Below are positions 8,264 through 18,700 of a stretch of 64,000 bases of DNA, piece after piece. Source of the DNA: Pseudomonas fluorescens (lineage in GTDB: Bacteria; Pseudomonadota; Gammaproteobacteria; Pseudomonadales; Pseudomonadaceae); NCBI RefSeq assembly GCF_003732425.1, contig NZ_MOBX01000015.1, positions 18,303 to 82,302 of the forward strand, written 5' to 3'. Made by a program: the position numbers and the translations under genes. The notes under the pieces are model-generated. The model was not told where the DNA came from. It did not search any database and worked only from the letters and a program-made list of their open reading frames with translations. The number at the start of each line of letters is the position of its first letter. The first letter of the stretch is position 1.

Positions 8264-9997
8264 ATGCGTCATTTTTTTCTTTTGTTTGCTCTGCTGATTT
8301 CCAGCCTGGCCCAGGCTGGAAACAATCCATTTGAGACAAAACCCGAGTTTCTGCCGGTCGACAAGGCCTTCGTGCTCACGTCCGAACGTCTGGAATCCGG
8401 TGAAACCCAGCTGTTCTGGCAAATCAGCGACGGCTATTACCTGTATCAGAAACGCCTGAAATTCGACGGACTGAGCACAGCACAGCAGCCGGCGCTCCCG
8501 GAAGGCGAATCCCATAGCGACGAGTTTTTCGGTGAACAACCGGTCTACCGCCAAGGGCTGGAAGTGAAAATCCCGGCGGCAGCCATAGGCCAGATCAAGG
8601 TCAGCTATCAGGGCTGTGCCGATGCTGGCCTGTGCTATCCGCCGCAAACCCGGGTCATTGATCTGGGTGGCAAAGCGGCGGTGGCCGCCAGCGCTGAAGC
8701 GCCGGATCAGGCTTTGGCCAGCAGCCTGCAACAACGGGCGCTGGGCTGGAGCTTGCTGGTGTTTTTCGGCCTCGGTCTGTTGCTCGCGTTTACACCTTGC
8801 ACGTTGCCGATGCTACCGATTCTGGCCGGTATGGTCGTTGGCAGTGGCGCCACTCCCCGTCGCGGTTTCGCGCTGGCCGGCAGTTATGTGATTTGCATGG
8901 CGCTGGTGTATGCGGCGATGGGCGTGATTGCTGCGCTGCTCGGCGCAAACCTGCAGGCATGGCTGCAGAATCCGTGGCTGCTCGGCACGTTCGCCGCGAT
9001 CTTCGTGGTACTGGCCTTGCCGATGTTCGGCTTCTTTGAACTGCAACTGCCGGTGGCCCTGCGCGATCGTCTTGAACACGCCTCGCGCAGCCGCAGCGGC
9101 GGTAGTCTGATCGGCGCCGGGGTGCTCGGGGCCTTGTCCGGCCTGCTGGTCGGGCCGTGCATGACCGCGCCGCTGGCCGGTGCATTGCTGTACATCGCGC
9201 AGACCGGCAACGCGCTGCACGGCGGTTTGATTCTGTTCTCGCTGGGCATCGGCATCGGTGTGCCGTTGCTGTTGCTGGTGACCGTGGGCAACCGCTTCCT
9301 GCCCAAACCCGGCGCCTGGATGAACCTGCTCAAAGGCGTGTTCGGTTTCCTCTTCCTCGCCACCGCGCTGTTGATGCTGCGCCCGGTGCTGGAGGCTTCG
9401 TTGTGGTTGGGCCTGTGCGGTGCACTGCTGTTGATCGCTGCGTTCTGTGCCTGGAAACAGTCCGAAGGTTTTGGCCGCGTTGCGCAGTTGTTCGGCGCCA
9501 GTTCGCTGTTGCTCGGTCTGTGGGGCAGTTTGCTGGTGATTGGCGCGGCGGGTGGCAGCGATGATCCGTATCAACCGTTGCAGGTCTACAGTGCCGGCCG
9601 CGCTGGCGCCACCGCGCCATCGGCTCATGACGCGTTCACCACGATCAAGGAGCCGGCAGCCCTGCAACGTGAACTCGATGCCGCCAAGGCGCAGGGTCAA
9701 TGGGTGTTGCTCGATTACTACGCCGACTGGTGCGTGTCGTGCAAGGTCATGGAGAAGCAGGTGTTCGGCAAGGACAAGGTCATGCAGGCGTTGAATGACG
9801 TGCGCCTGCTCAGGCTAGATGTCACCGACGACAACGCCGCCAGCCGCGAACTGCTCAGCCGCTACAAAGTACCCGGCCCACCGAGTTTCGTCTGGATCGG
9901 CACGGATGGCGAAGAACGGCGCAGCCAGCGCATCACTGGCGAAGTTGATGCCGATACGTTCCTGCAACGCTGGACCAGCACTCGAGACGCCAATTAA
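8264..9997 (+). CDS. dsbD: DsbD-type transmembrane thiol:disulfide reductase
   Basis: This protein moves electrons from cytoplasmic thioredoxin across the inner membrane to periplasmic thiol partners. Its 577 residues show all three DsbD parts: a signal peptide (cleavage near AQAGNN) and alpha domain with the cysteine pair in GCADAGLCYPP (about 117-123); a membrane beta domain with FTPCTLPMLP (about 176) and GPCMTAPLAG (about 297); and a C-terminal thioredoxin gamma domain with WCVSCK (about 488). Its stop overlaps the next start by one base. It heads a dsbD-dsbE-dsbG operon matching PA2478-PA2476, so DsbG and the TlpA-like protein are its likely electron acceptors. Confidence 0.93.
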   Translation: MRHFFLLFALLISSLAQAGNNPFETKPEFLPVDKAFVLTSERLESGETQLFWQISDGYYLYQKRLKFDGLSTAQQPALPEGESHSDEFFGEQPVYRQGLEVKIPAAAIGQIKVSYQGCADAGLCYPPQTRVIDLGGKAAVAASAEAPDQALASSLQQRALGWSLLVFFGLGLLLAFTPCTLPMLPILAGMVVGSGATPRRGFALAGSYVICMALVYAAMGVIAALLGANLQAWLQNPWLLGTFAAIFVVLALPMFGFFELQLPVALRDRLEHASRSRSGGSLIGAGVLGALSGLLVGPCMTAPLAGALLYIAQTGNALHGGLILFSLGIGIGVPLLLLVTVGNRFLPKPGAWMNLLKGVFGFLFLATALLMLRPVLEASLWLGLCGALLLIAAFCAWKQSEGFGRVAQLFGASSLLLGLWGSLLVIGAAGGSDDPYQPLQVYSAGRAGATAPSAHDAFTTIKEPAALQRELDAAKAQGQWVLLDYYADWCVSCKVMEKQVFGKDKVMQALNDVRLLRLDVTDDNAASRELLSRYKVPGPPSFVWIGTDGEERRSQRITGEVDADTFLQRWTSTRDAN

Positions 9998-10878
9998 TGC
10001 TGACTCTCACCCTCGGCACCTTTGCCATCGCGCTTAACCATTTGCTGCTGATCAGTGCCTTGGCACTGGCGACGTTTGTCGGCTGGCGCGTGGCCAAGCG
10101 TGGCGGCGATAACCCCGAGTCAGCGCTGTTCAGCCTGTTTCTGCTGGGCATGCTCGCAGCGCGGATTGCCTTTGTGCTGCTGTATTGGTCGCACTATCGC
10201 AATGACCCGTGGCAGATCATCGACTTGCGTGACGGTGGTTTCCTCGCCTGGCCGGGTGTGATTGTTCTGTTACTCGCGGCGCTGTATCGCGGCTGGCGGC
10301 GTCCGGGCCTGCGTCGCCCGTTGGGTTTTGGCGTGGCCAGCGGCGTAGTGTTCTGGCTGATGGCGACACTGTCGTTGAACCTCTACGAACAGGGCACGCG
10401 TCTGCCGGACATTTCCCTGCGCAACGCAGCCGGGGAAACCATCCAGCTCCGTGACTATCAGGGCGGCCCGCTGGTGATCAATCTGTGGGCGACCTGGTGC
10501 CCACCGTGCCGCCGCGAGATGCCGGTGCTGGAAAACGCCCAGATGCAACGCCCGGACCTGACCTTCCTGTTCGTCAATCAGGCCGAAAGCATGCAAAGCG
10601 TGGCGACGTTTCTCGAAACCCAGGGCCTGAGCCTGAACAACGTGCTGTTCGATCGTCGCGGCCAACTCGGTCAGGCCGTGGGTTCCATGGCGTTGCCGAC
10701 TACGCTCTTCTATAGCCCCGACGGTCGCCTGCTGGCCAGCCATCTGGGTGAATTGTCGAACGCCAGCCTGGCACGCGCGCTGGAAAACTTCGACACACCG
10801 ACCCCGAATTCGAACCCGGCCACTGCACCGGCCACCTCTGCAAGGAAACTGCCATGCCCCGCCTCCGCCACCTGCTGA
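9997..10878 (+). CDS. dsbE: Lgt-like membrane domain fused to TlpA/DsbE thioredoxin domain
   Basis: A 293-residue membrane-anchored thiol oxidoreductase. The first about 130 residues are hydrophobic and resemble the front of prolipoprotein diacylglyceryl transferase (GMLAARIAFVLLYW and the NDPWQIIDLRDGG segment), but the Lgt catalytic histidine loop is missing. The rest is a TlpA/DsbE-type periplasmic thioredoxin domain with WCPPC near residue 167 and the cis-proline loop ALPTT. It overlaps dsbD by one base and dsbG by 25 bases, so the three are translationally coupled. It is probably reduced by DsbD. Lipoprotein-transferase activity seems unlikely. Confidence 0.85.
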   Translation: MLTLTLGTFAIALNHLLLISALALATFVGWRVAKRGGDNPESALFSLFLLGMLAARIAFVLLYWSHYRNDPWQIIDLRDGGFLAWPGVIVLLLAALYRGWRRPGLRRPLGFGVASGVVFWLMATLSLNLYEQGTRLPDISLRNAAGETIQLRDYQGGPLVINLWATWCPPCRREMPVLENAQMQRPDLTFLFVNQAESMQSVATFLETQGLSLNNVLFDRRGQLGQAVGSMALPTTLFYSPDGRLLASHLGELSNASLARALENFDTPTPNSNPATAPATSARKLPCPASATC

Positions 10879-11624
10879 CGTTGACTCTGGGCACCGCCCT
10901 GCTGCACTTGCCGTCGGTGCAGGCCGCCGAAGAACTGCCCGCGGCAATCAAGCAGATCGAAGCCAAAGGCGCAAAAATCGTCGGCCAGTTCGACGCCCCC
11001 GATGGCCTGCGCGGGTATGCGGCGCAGTATCAGAATCGCGGCATGGCGCTGTACCTGACCCCGGATGGCAAACATGTTCTGCTGGGTAATCTGTACGACG
11101 CTGACGGCAAAGACTTGAGCAGCGAGCCGCTGCAAAAACTGGTCTATGCGCCGATGGCCAAGGAAGTCTGGGCCAAATTCGAGGCGAGCAACTGGATTCA
11201 GGACGGCAACAAGGATGCACCGCGCACGGTGTACCTGTTCAGCGATCCGAACTGCCCGTACTGCAACATGTTCTGGGAACAGGCGCGGCCATGGGTCAAG
11301 ACCGGCAAGGTGCAGTTGCGGCACATCATGGTTGGCATCATCCGCGAGGACAGCCCGGGCAAATCGGCCGCGCTGCTCGCGGCGAAAGACCCGGCCAAGG
11401 CACTGGAAGATCACGAAAAGGCCGGCAAGGGCAGCTCGCTCAAAGCGCTGAAAGATATTCCTGCGGCGGTGCAGAGCAAACTGGCGGCGAACATGCAGTT
11501 GATGGAAGACCTCGACTTGCAAGCCACACCGGCGATTTTCTATATGGATGACAAGGGCGAGCTGCAACAGCAGCAAGGTGCGCCTTCGCCGGACAAGTTG
11601 GCGAAGATTCTCGGGCCTAAATAA
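10854..11624 (+). CDS. dsbG: DsbG-type periplasmic disulfide isomerase/reductase
   Basis: A 256-residue DsbC/DsbG-family protein with a signal peptide (cleavage near VQAAEE), an N-terminal dimerisation region, and a thioredoxin domain with the active site DPNCPYC near residue 135. The cis-proline loop TPAIFYMDD is near residue 225. DsbG reduces sulfenylated or wrongly paired cysteines and is kept reduced by DsbD. The start lies 25 bases inside the preceding gene, with AAGGAAA shortly upstream. It is the last gene of the operon and a REP hairpin follows. Confidence 0.92.
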   Translation: MPRLRHLLTLTLGTALLHLPSVQAAEELPAAIKQIEAKGAKIVGQFDAPDGLRGYAAQYQNRGMALYLTPDGKHVLLGNLYDADGKDLSSEPLQKLVYAPMAKEVWAKFEASNWIQDGNKDAPRTVYLFSDPNCPYCNMFWEQARPWVKTGKVQLRHIMVGIIREDSPGKSAALLAAKDPAKALEDHEKAGKGSSLKALKDIPAAVQSKLAANMQLMEDLDLQATPAIFYMDDKGELQQQQGAPSPDKLAKILGPK

Positions 11625-11630
11625 GCAAAG

Positions 11631-11709
11631 TGAAAAGATCGCAGCCTGCGGCAGCTCCTGCATGGGAACGCGCTTTCTGTAGGAGCTGCCGCAGTCTGCG
11701 ATCTTTTCA
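11631..11709. repeat. REP inverted pair (class 1)
   Basis: Imperfect arms at about 11631-11661 and 11679-11709, a variant of the class-1 core with GCAGCCTGCGGCAGCTCCTG and GGAGCTGCCGCAGTCTGCGA. It lies between the convergent dsbG and hydrolase genes, and its second arm overlaps the hydrolase stop codon. It may terminate both transcripts. Confidence 0.8.
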
Positions 11710-12519
11710 ATGTCGCTCAGCCAGAAATGCGAGCAACGCCTCGGTGACAAACTGCGGATTCTCCAGATTGGAGATATGCCCCGCCTCCGGCACCAGCACC
11801 CACGGGCAACCGATCAACTCAGCCATTTCCTGGGCTTCCGACGGTGGTCGTGGCTTGTCCTGATCACCGCACAGCACCAGCGTGGTCGCTGCGTTCAATT
11901 CGCCCAGTCGTGGCAACAAGTCATCACGGCCAAAGGTGATTCGCCCCATCGGCACGATGCTTTCACGCAGCCGATCCGAGGAATACGCCGCCAGTTTCGC
12001 GCGAAAATCCTGATACAGCGCCGACTGTGGGTCGATGCCCGGACGGAAGAAGATCGGCACGACGATGTCCAGCAATTGCTCAGAGATTTCGCCGGTTTCT
12101 TCGATCTGTTTAAACAGCGAGAAGTAGTACTGACGGGTGGGTTCAGGCTCGACGCCGACGTAGGTGTCCATCAGCACCAGACAGTTGATCCGCTGCGGTG
12201 CCGCCAATGCCAGACGCACGCCCCACATGCCGCCGACCGACAGGCCAACCAGGGTAACGCGGTCGATGCCCAGGTGATCGAGCAAGGCCTGCGCCTGACG
12301 GGCAATGTCGTCCAGAGAGGTCGTGCCCTCAGGTAACCGCCCTGATTCGCCATGGCCCCACAGATCCAGTGCAATCACCCGATAGTGTGGTGACAACGCG
12401 GCAATCTGTGGCGCCCACATGGCCTGATCCCACAGATAGCTGCCGGCCAGCAATACCGCCGGACCGGTGCCTTGATCAATGTAATGCAGCGCTTGTCCGT
12501 CCACCGTAAAAAAAGGCAT
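11707..12519 (-). CDS. Alpha/beta-fold hydrolase
   Basis: A 270-residue alpha/beta hydrolase resembling enol-lactonases and esterases. Visible are the DLWGHGESGR oxyanion-side motif near 60, the nucleophile elbow GLSVGG near 100, CGDQDKPRPP carrying the likely acid, and the catalytic histidine in PEAGHISNLENP near 245. I took the ATG at 12519 (MPFFTVDGQ), preceded by GGGGTGG. The longer frame to 12657 runs back through the pvdL terminator and the REP. It follows pvdL on the same strand but a terminator separates them. It is not a PvdG-type thioesterase by sequence, and the substrate is unknown. Confidence 0.85.
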   Translation of the reverse strand: MPFFTVDGQALHYIDQGTGPAVLLAGSYLWDQAMWAPQIAALSPHYRVIALDLWGHGESGRLPEGTTSLDDIARQAQALLDHLGIDRVTLVGLSVGGMWGVRLALAAPQRINCLVLMDTYVGVEPEPTRQYYFSLFKQIEETGEISEQLLDIVVPIFFRPGIDPQSALYQDFRAKLAAYSSDRLRESIVPMGRITFGRDDLLPRLGELNAATTLVLCGDQDKPRPPSEAQEMAELIGCPWVLVPEAGHISNLENPQFVTEALLAFLAERH

Positions 12520-12534
12520 CGACCACCCCCGCGA

Positions 12535-12569
12535 CAAAAAAAGAGAACCGGCAGACTGAGCTGCCGGTT
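12535..12569 (-). terminator. Intrinsic terminator downstream of pvdL
   Basis: Arms AACCGGCAG (12546-12554) and CTGCCGGTT (12561-12569) with a 6-base loop. On the minus strand the stem is followed by CTCTTTTTTTT. It lies about 145 bases past the pvdL stop. Confidence 0.8.
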
Positions 12570-12613
12570 GCTGATCGTCAACCCTGCAAATGTACGCGTT
12601 TGTACCGCCGCCA

Positions 12614-12689
12614 TTCGCGAGCAGGCTCGCTCCCACAAGGGATTTTGTGAACGCCAATAATCCAGTGTGGGAGCGAGCCTGCTCGCGAA
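12614..12689. repeat. REP inverted pair (class 2)
   Basis: Perfect 24-bp arms at 12614-12637 and 12666-12689 with core GAGCAGGCTCGCTCCCACA. This REP family differs from the AGGAGCTGCCG class. It is located between the pvdL stop and the pvdL terminator. Confidence 0.85.
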
Positions 12690-12713
12690 AGGGCCAGTGC
12701 AGCCACTAGAGAA

Positions 12714-15700
12714 TCAAAGCCCCTCCAGCTCCGCCATCAGATCATTCAACCGATCAACCTTCTCCTCGGTGATGTCACTCGCCGCCAATCCATCAATGTA
12801 CTCGGCCAGTTCCTCCACCGTGCTGCACTCGAACATCGCCCGCAGCGGCACATCCCGCTGCAGGGTTTTCTGCACGCGCGAGGCGATCTGCGTGGCCAGC
12901 AATGAATGCCCGCCCAGTTCGAAGAAGTTGTCGCGCACACCGACCTTTTCGACCTTCAGCACCTCGGCCCAAACATCAGCCAACGTCTGTTCAAGATCAT
13001 TGCGCGGCGCCAGATAATCCGCACTCTGCAACTGGCCGATCTCCAGCGCCGGCAAGGCTTTGCGATCGAGTTTGCCGTTGGCATTCAGCGGCATTTGCTC
13101 GAGCCACAACCAGTGCAGCGGCACCATGTATTCCGGCAGTTCGGCACGCAGGCGCTGCTTGATCCGCTCCAGGCGTTCGCTCGGATTCAGCGCGGAGTCT
13201 GCCGCGACCAGATAACCCACCAAGTGTTTACCGTTGACGCCTTCCTGCACGCCGACCGCGCCGTCGCGCACTTCTGGTTGCTCATGCAGACGCGCCTCGA
13301 TTTCACCCAGCTCGATGCGATAACCACGGATCTTCACCTGATGGTCAACCCGGCCAACGTATTCCAGCACGCCGTCACTGCGACGTCGCACCAGGTCACC
13401 GGTGCGATACAGACGCTCGCCCGGTGCACCGAACGGATTCGGCACAAACACTGGCGCCGTACGCAGCGGATCGCTGACATAACCGCGACCGACACCCGTG
13501 CCCGCTACACACAACTCACCCACCGCACCCAATGGCACCAGTTCCAGCGCGCCATCGACCAGGTACAGCAAGTTGTTGTCGGTCGGCGTGCCGATCGGCA
13601 AGTAACTACCGCGGGTCGACGCCATGTCGACGCGGAAGAACGCCACGTCGTCCGAGCATTCCGCCGGGCCGTAGGCGTTGACCAGACCAATGTCCGGATA
13701 ACGCAGCAGCCATTGGTGCGCCAGTTCCGGCGGCATGGCTTCACCGGTCGGCAACATCCAGCGCAAGCCATCAAGGCTCAAGCGCTCCGAGGCAAGCATG
13801 CCCTGAATCAGCGACGGCACACTCTCCAGCACAGTGATGCCCTGCGCCTGCACATGCACCAGCAACCCCTGCGGATCGTGGGCGATGGTGTTCGGCACGA
13901 TGTCCACTCGCGCACCGAACAGCGGCGCGGCGAGGAACTGCCAGACCGAAATATCGAAGCTTTGCGAAGCGGTCTGCGCAATCACGTCGGCCTCGCTCAG
14001 TTGCAGATACGGCACCTTGCTCAACTGGTTGTTGAGCATGCCGCGCTGCTCGACCATCACGCCTTTCGGCAGGCCGGTGGAGCCCGAGGTGTAGATAACG
14101 TAAGCGAGGTTGTCCGGGCCGCTGTAAATGCCCAGGTCCTGCGCCGATGTCGCCGCCGCTTGAATCTCTTCCCACACCAGCAAGCGCGGGCGATTGGCGC
14201 AACTGAACTCATCCAGCAAAGTCTGCGCCTGTGCGCGGCACGCGTCGCTGCAGACCAGCACCGGCGTGTGGCTCAGTTCGATGATGCGTTGCAGACGCTG
14301 ACTCGGCAGACCCGGATCCAGTGGCAGATAACCCGCGCCAGCCTTGAAGCTGCCGATGATCATGCCGAGCAGGTCAAGGTTACGTTCGCCGAGCAGGGCC
14401 ACCGGTTGATCCATCTGCACACCGGCGGCGACCAGTGCATGACCGAGGCGGTTGGCATTCTGGTTCAGCTCGGCATAGCTCTGCTGCTGATCCAGGCAAC
14501 TGGCGGCGATGCGCTGCGGATGCGCGGCAACCTGCGCTTCGAACAGCGCGACGTAGCTCTGCTCCAACGGATAATCGTGGGCACTCTGATTGCAACCGTG
14601 GAGCAGGAAGTCCTGTTCCTCCGTGCCTAGCAGCGGCAAATCGGCCATGTCGCCATGGAAGCCATCGACCAGCGCCAGCAGCAGACGCTTGAACTCGCCG
14701 AGCATGCGCTCGATGGTCGACTCGTCAAAGTAACGCTGGTCATACGACAGGTGCAGACCGAGGTCATCGCCCGGGTAGCACACCGCCGTCAGCGGGAAGT
14801 TGGTGTGGGTGCGACCCGAGTCCGAGGTCGCATTCAGGCTCTGCGCACGATCGAGTACCGAGACTTCTACCGGGGCATTTTCGAAGACGAACAGGCTGTC
14901 AAACAGCGGCTGGCCTTTCGGCAATTCGCTTTGTTCCTGAATGTTCACCAGTGGCAGGTATTCGTACTCGCGCAGTTGCATGTTGCTGTCGAGCAAAGCG
15001 CTGAGCCACTGACGCACGCTGCTGCGCTGATCGTCCTCGGGCATTTTCACCCGCAGGGCAATGCTGTTGATGAACAGGCCGACGGTGCGCTGCATCTCTG
15101 GCATGTCCACCGGGCGCCCGGCCACGGTGACGCCGAACAGCACGTCGCGATCGCCGCTCAGGCGCCGCAGCACCAGCGCCCACGCTGCTTGGGCGAAGGT
15201 ATTGATGGTCAGTTGATGGGCCTGCGCCAGTTCCCGCAGACGCGCGCCGTCCTCGACATTGAGGCGGGTGTAGCGGTCGCCGACGATCATGCCGCCGCTT
15301 TCACCGGCATGTTCGCGCAGGAACGGACGGTCGCTCGGGATTGGCGTGGTGCGTTCGAAGCCTTGCAGGTTCTGCTGCCACCACTGCCGCGCTTCGGCGA
15401 GGCTCTGGCGTTGCAGCCAACCGATGTAATCGCGGTAACGCGGCGGCACGCTTAATTGCGCTTCGCGACCTTCACCAAGGGCGGTGTAGATTTCGAAGAA
15501 GTCATTCATCAGCAATGAGCGGCACCAGGCATCGATGAGAATGTGGTGGTTGCTCATCATGAACCAGTAGCGCGCCGCACCGACCTTGATCAGGCGCAGG
15601 TGGAACGGTGCCTGATTGAGCAGATCGAAACCGGCCTCGCGCTCGCTTTTCAGCAGGGCTTGCAGTTGCGGCTCCTGTTCGGTTTCGGCGATGGCGCTCC

Positions 15701-18700
15701 AGTCCAGATACTCGATCGGCGTACGACCCGGCGTGTGGATCACTTGCAGCATGTCTTCGCCGACGTTCCAGCAGAACGAGGCACGCAGTGCTTCATGACG
15801 GGCGACCACCGCTTGCCAGGCCTGAGCGAAACGCTGCGGGTCGAGTTCGCTGTTGATGCGGTAGCGATCCTGCATGTAGTACAGGCCGGTGCCCGGTTCG
15901 AGCAAAGTGTGCAGCAACATGCCTTCCTGCATCGGCGTCAGCGGATAGACGTCCTCGATGTGCGCGGCCGGCACCGGCAAGGCATCGAGTTGCGCCTGAG
16001 TCAGTTTCGCCAGCGGGAAGTCCGACGGCGTCAGGCCACCGGCCTCATCTTGCAGGCAATGGGCGATCAGGCTTTGCAGCTCACCGAGGTAAGCGTCGGC
16101 CAGATCGTTGATGGTCTGCGCGTCATACCGCTCGGCACTGAAGGTCCAGCGCAGCAGCAGTTCACCGCCGTAAACCTGGCTGTCGATGCTCAGTTCGTTC
16201 GGCAATGGCGCGTGTGGATCGTGGGCAGCACCGACCGCTTCATCGAGCGGACGGAACAGCGCGTCGCTGGTGAAACTCTGGTCGAACTGGCCGAGGTAGT
16301 TGAAGGTGACCGGCGCCTGCGGCAGCGCGGCCATGCTGCGCTGGCTGAGGTCATCGGCGAGATAACGCAGCACTCCGTAGCCGAGGCCTTTGTGCGGCAC
16401 CGCGCGCAGTTGCTCTTTGATCGCCTTGATCGAAGCGCCCTGCCCGGCGGCTTCTTCGATGTTGTGCGGGGTCAGACGTAATGGATAGGCACTGGTGAAC
16501 CAGCCGACGGTGCGGGTCAGATCGATCTCGTCGAACAGGGTTTCGCGGCCGTGGCCTTCCAGTTGAATCAGCGCCGACGGTTGGCCGCTCCAGCGGCAGA
16601 GTACGCGGGCCAATGCCGTCAGCAGCAAGTCGTTAACTTGCGTGCGGTACGCGGCTGGCGCCTGTTGCAGCAACTGTCTGGTGTGCTCGGCATCGAGGCG
16701 CACGCTGACGGTTTGCGCGTGGCGATTCTGCTGCCCGCCCTGCGGGTTTTCGCACGGCAGGTCAGCGTTCGGCCCGGCCAGCTGGCTCTGCCACCAGTTG
16801 AGTTCTTCGCGCAGGGATTCGCTGCCGGCGTAGGCCTGCAAACGCGCCGCCCAGTCCTTGAAAGCACTGGTTTTCGCCGGCAGGTTCACCGCTTGCCCGG
16901 CATCGAGTTGACGGTAGACGCTTTGCAGATCATCGAGCAAGACACGCCACGACACGCCGTCGACCACCAAGTGATGAATCGCGATAAACAGGCGTTGCTG
17001 GCCTTCAGGGCCGTCGACCAGCACGGCGCGCAACAACGGGCCTTGCGCAAGATCCAGGCTGCGTTGGGCATCGGCGAACAGCGTTTCACACTTGTCCATC
17101 GACGCGACGCGTACTTGCCAGAGAACAGCAACGTCAGACGTCGGTCGATGCGTGGCTTGCCACTCAGCATTGGCCTCGGTGAAGCGCAGACGCAAGGCGT
17201 CGTGTTGCTCGATCACCGCCAGCAGCGCCTGCTCCAGACGGTGCGGCTCCAGCGCCACAGTCGGCTCCAGCAACAGTGCCTGGTTCCAGTGCTGACGCTC
17301 AGGGATTTCCGTGTCGAAGAACCAGTGCTGAATCGGCGTCAGACGCGATTCACCGGCCACCAGCCCTTGCTCGGCCGTCACCTGTTCGGTGCGGCTGGCC
17401 ACAGCGGCCAATGTCTGTACGGTCTGGTGCTGGAACAGATCACGCGGGCTGAAATGAATGCCTTGCTGGCGCGCACGGCTGACCACTTGAATCGACAGAA
17501 TCGAGTCGCCGCCCAGCTCAAAGAAGTTGTCGTTGAGGCCAACCTGTTCGACATTGAGCACTTCGCACCAGATCTGCGCCAGGGTCTGCTCCAGCTCATT
17601 GCTCGGCGCGACGTAGTCCTGACGATTGAGCTCCGGGTCCGGCGCCGGCAACGCGCGGCGGTCGAGTTTGCCGTTGGCAGTCAGCGGCATGCTCGCCAGC
17701 AGAATCAGGTGGGTCGGCACCATGTAATCCGGCAGTTGTGCCTTGAGGTGCGCCTTGAGGGCGTCGCGCAGTTCAGCCTGTCTGGCCTCGCTTTGCTCGG
17801 CGATTTCAGTCACCAGATAGCCGACCAGTTGTTTGCCGCTCGGCGCATCCAGTGCGAGCACCACGGCTTCGCGGATCGAATCGTGATCGAGCAGGCGCGT
17901 TTCGATTTCGCCCAGTTCGATACGGAATCCACGGATTTTCACCTGATGGTCGATTCGCCCCAGATACTCCACTAGACCATCGGCACGCTGGCGCACCAGG
18001 TCGCCGGTGCGATACATGCGCCCGCCAGCGGTGGCGAACGGGTCAGCGACAAAGCGCTCGGCAGTGATGCCCGGACGATCGTGATAGGCCTGCGCCAGAC
18101 CGGCACCGCCGACGAACAATTCACCGGTCGCGCCTTGCGGCACCAGCGCCAGATCAGCGTCGAGGATGTACGCCACGCGCGCACCGATCACGCTGCCGAT
18201 CGGCACACTGCCGGCGCCCTCTTCCAGTACCTCCGGCGCCAGACTGGCCAGTGGCATGACCACGGTTTCCGTCGGGCCGTAGGCGTTGAAGAACATCGCC
18301 GGTTTGAACGCCGCGCGAATCCGCTGCAGGTGTTCACCGGTCAGCGCTTCGCCGCCGGTGATGATCATCCGCACCGGCAGGATCTGGTTTTGCGTCGAGA
18401 GGAACTGCGCCAACTGACTGCCGTAGCTCGGGGTGAAACCGAGCACGTTGATTTTATGCGTGCGAATCAAGGCGCAGATCTCTTCCGCGTCCCACTGACC
18501 TTGTGCACGTAATACAACCTGCGCGCCGCAGAGCAGCGGCACCAACAGACGCTCGGTCGCGGCGTCGAAGTTGATCGAATAGAAGTGCAGTTCACAGTCA
18601 TCCGGACGCATGGCAAAACGTTCGATCACGGCTTGGCAGTGCATGGCGATTTCGCCGTGGGAGACCACCACGCCTTTCGGTTTGCCGGTCGAACCGGAGG

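Noticed and set aside
12906-14630. Long plus-strand open frames opposite pvdL (for example 574 codons here and 698 codons at 20700-22796)
   Set aside because: They are antisense shadows of a high-GC coding sequence. The pvdL frame has full NRPS motifs throughout, and the opposite frames show no domain.
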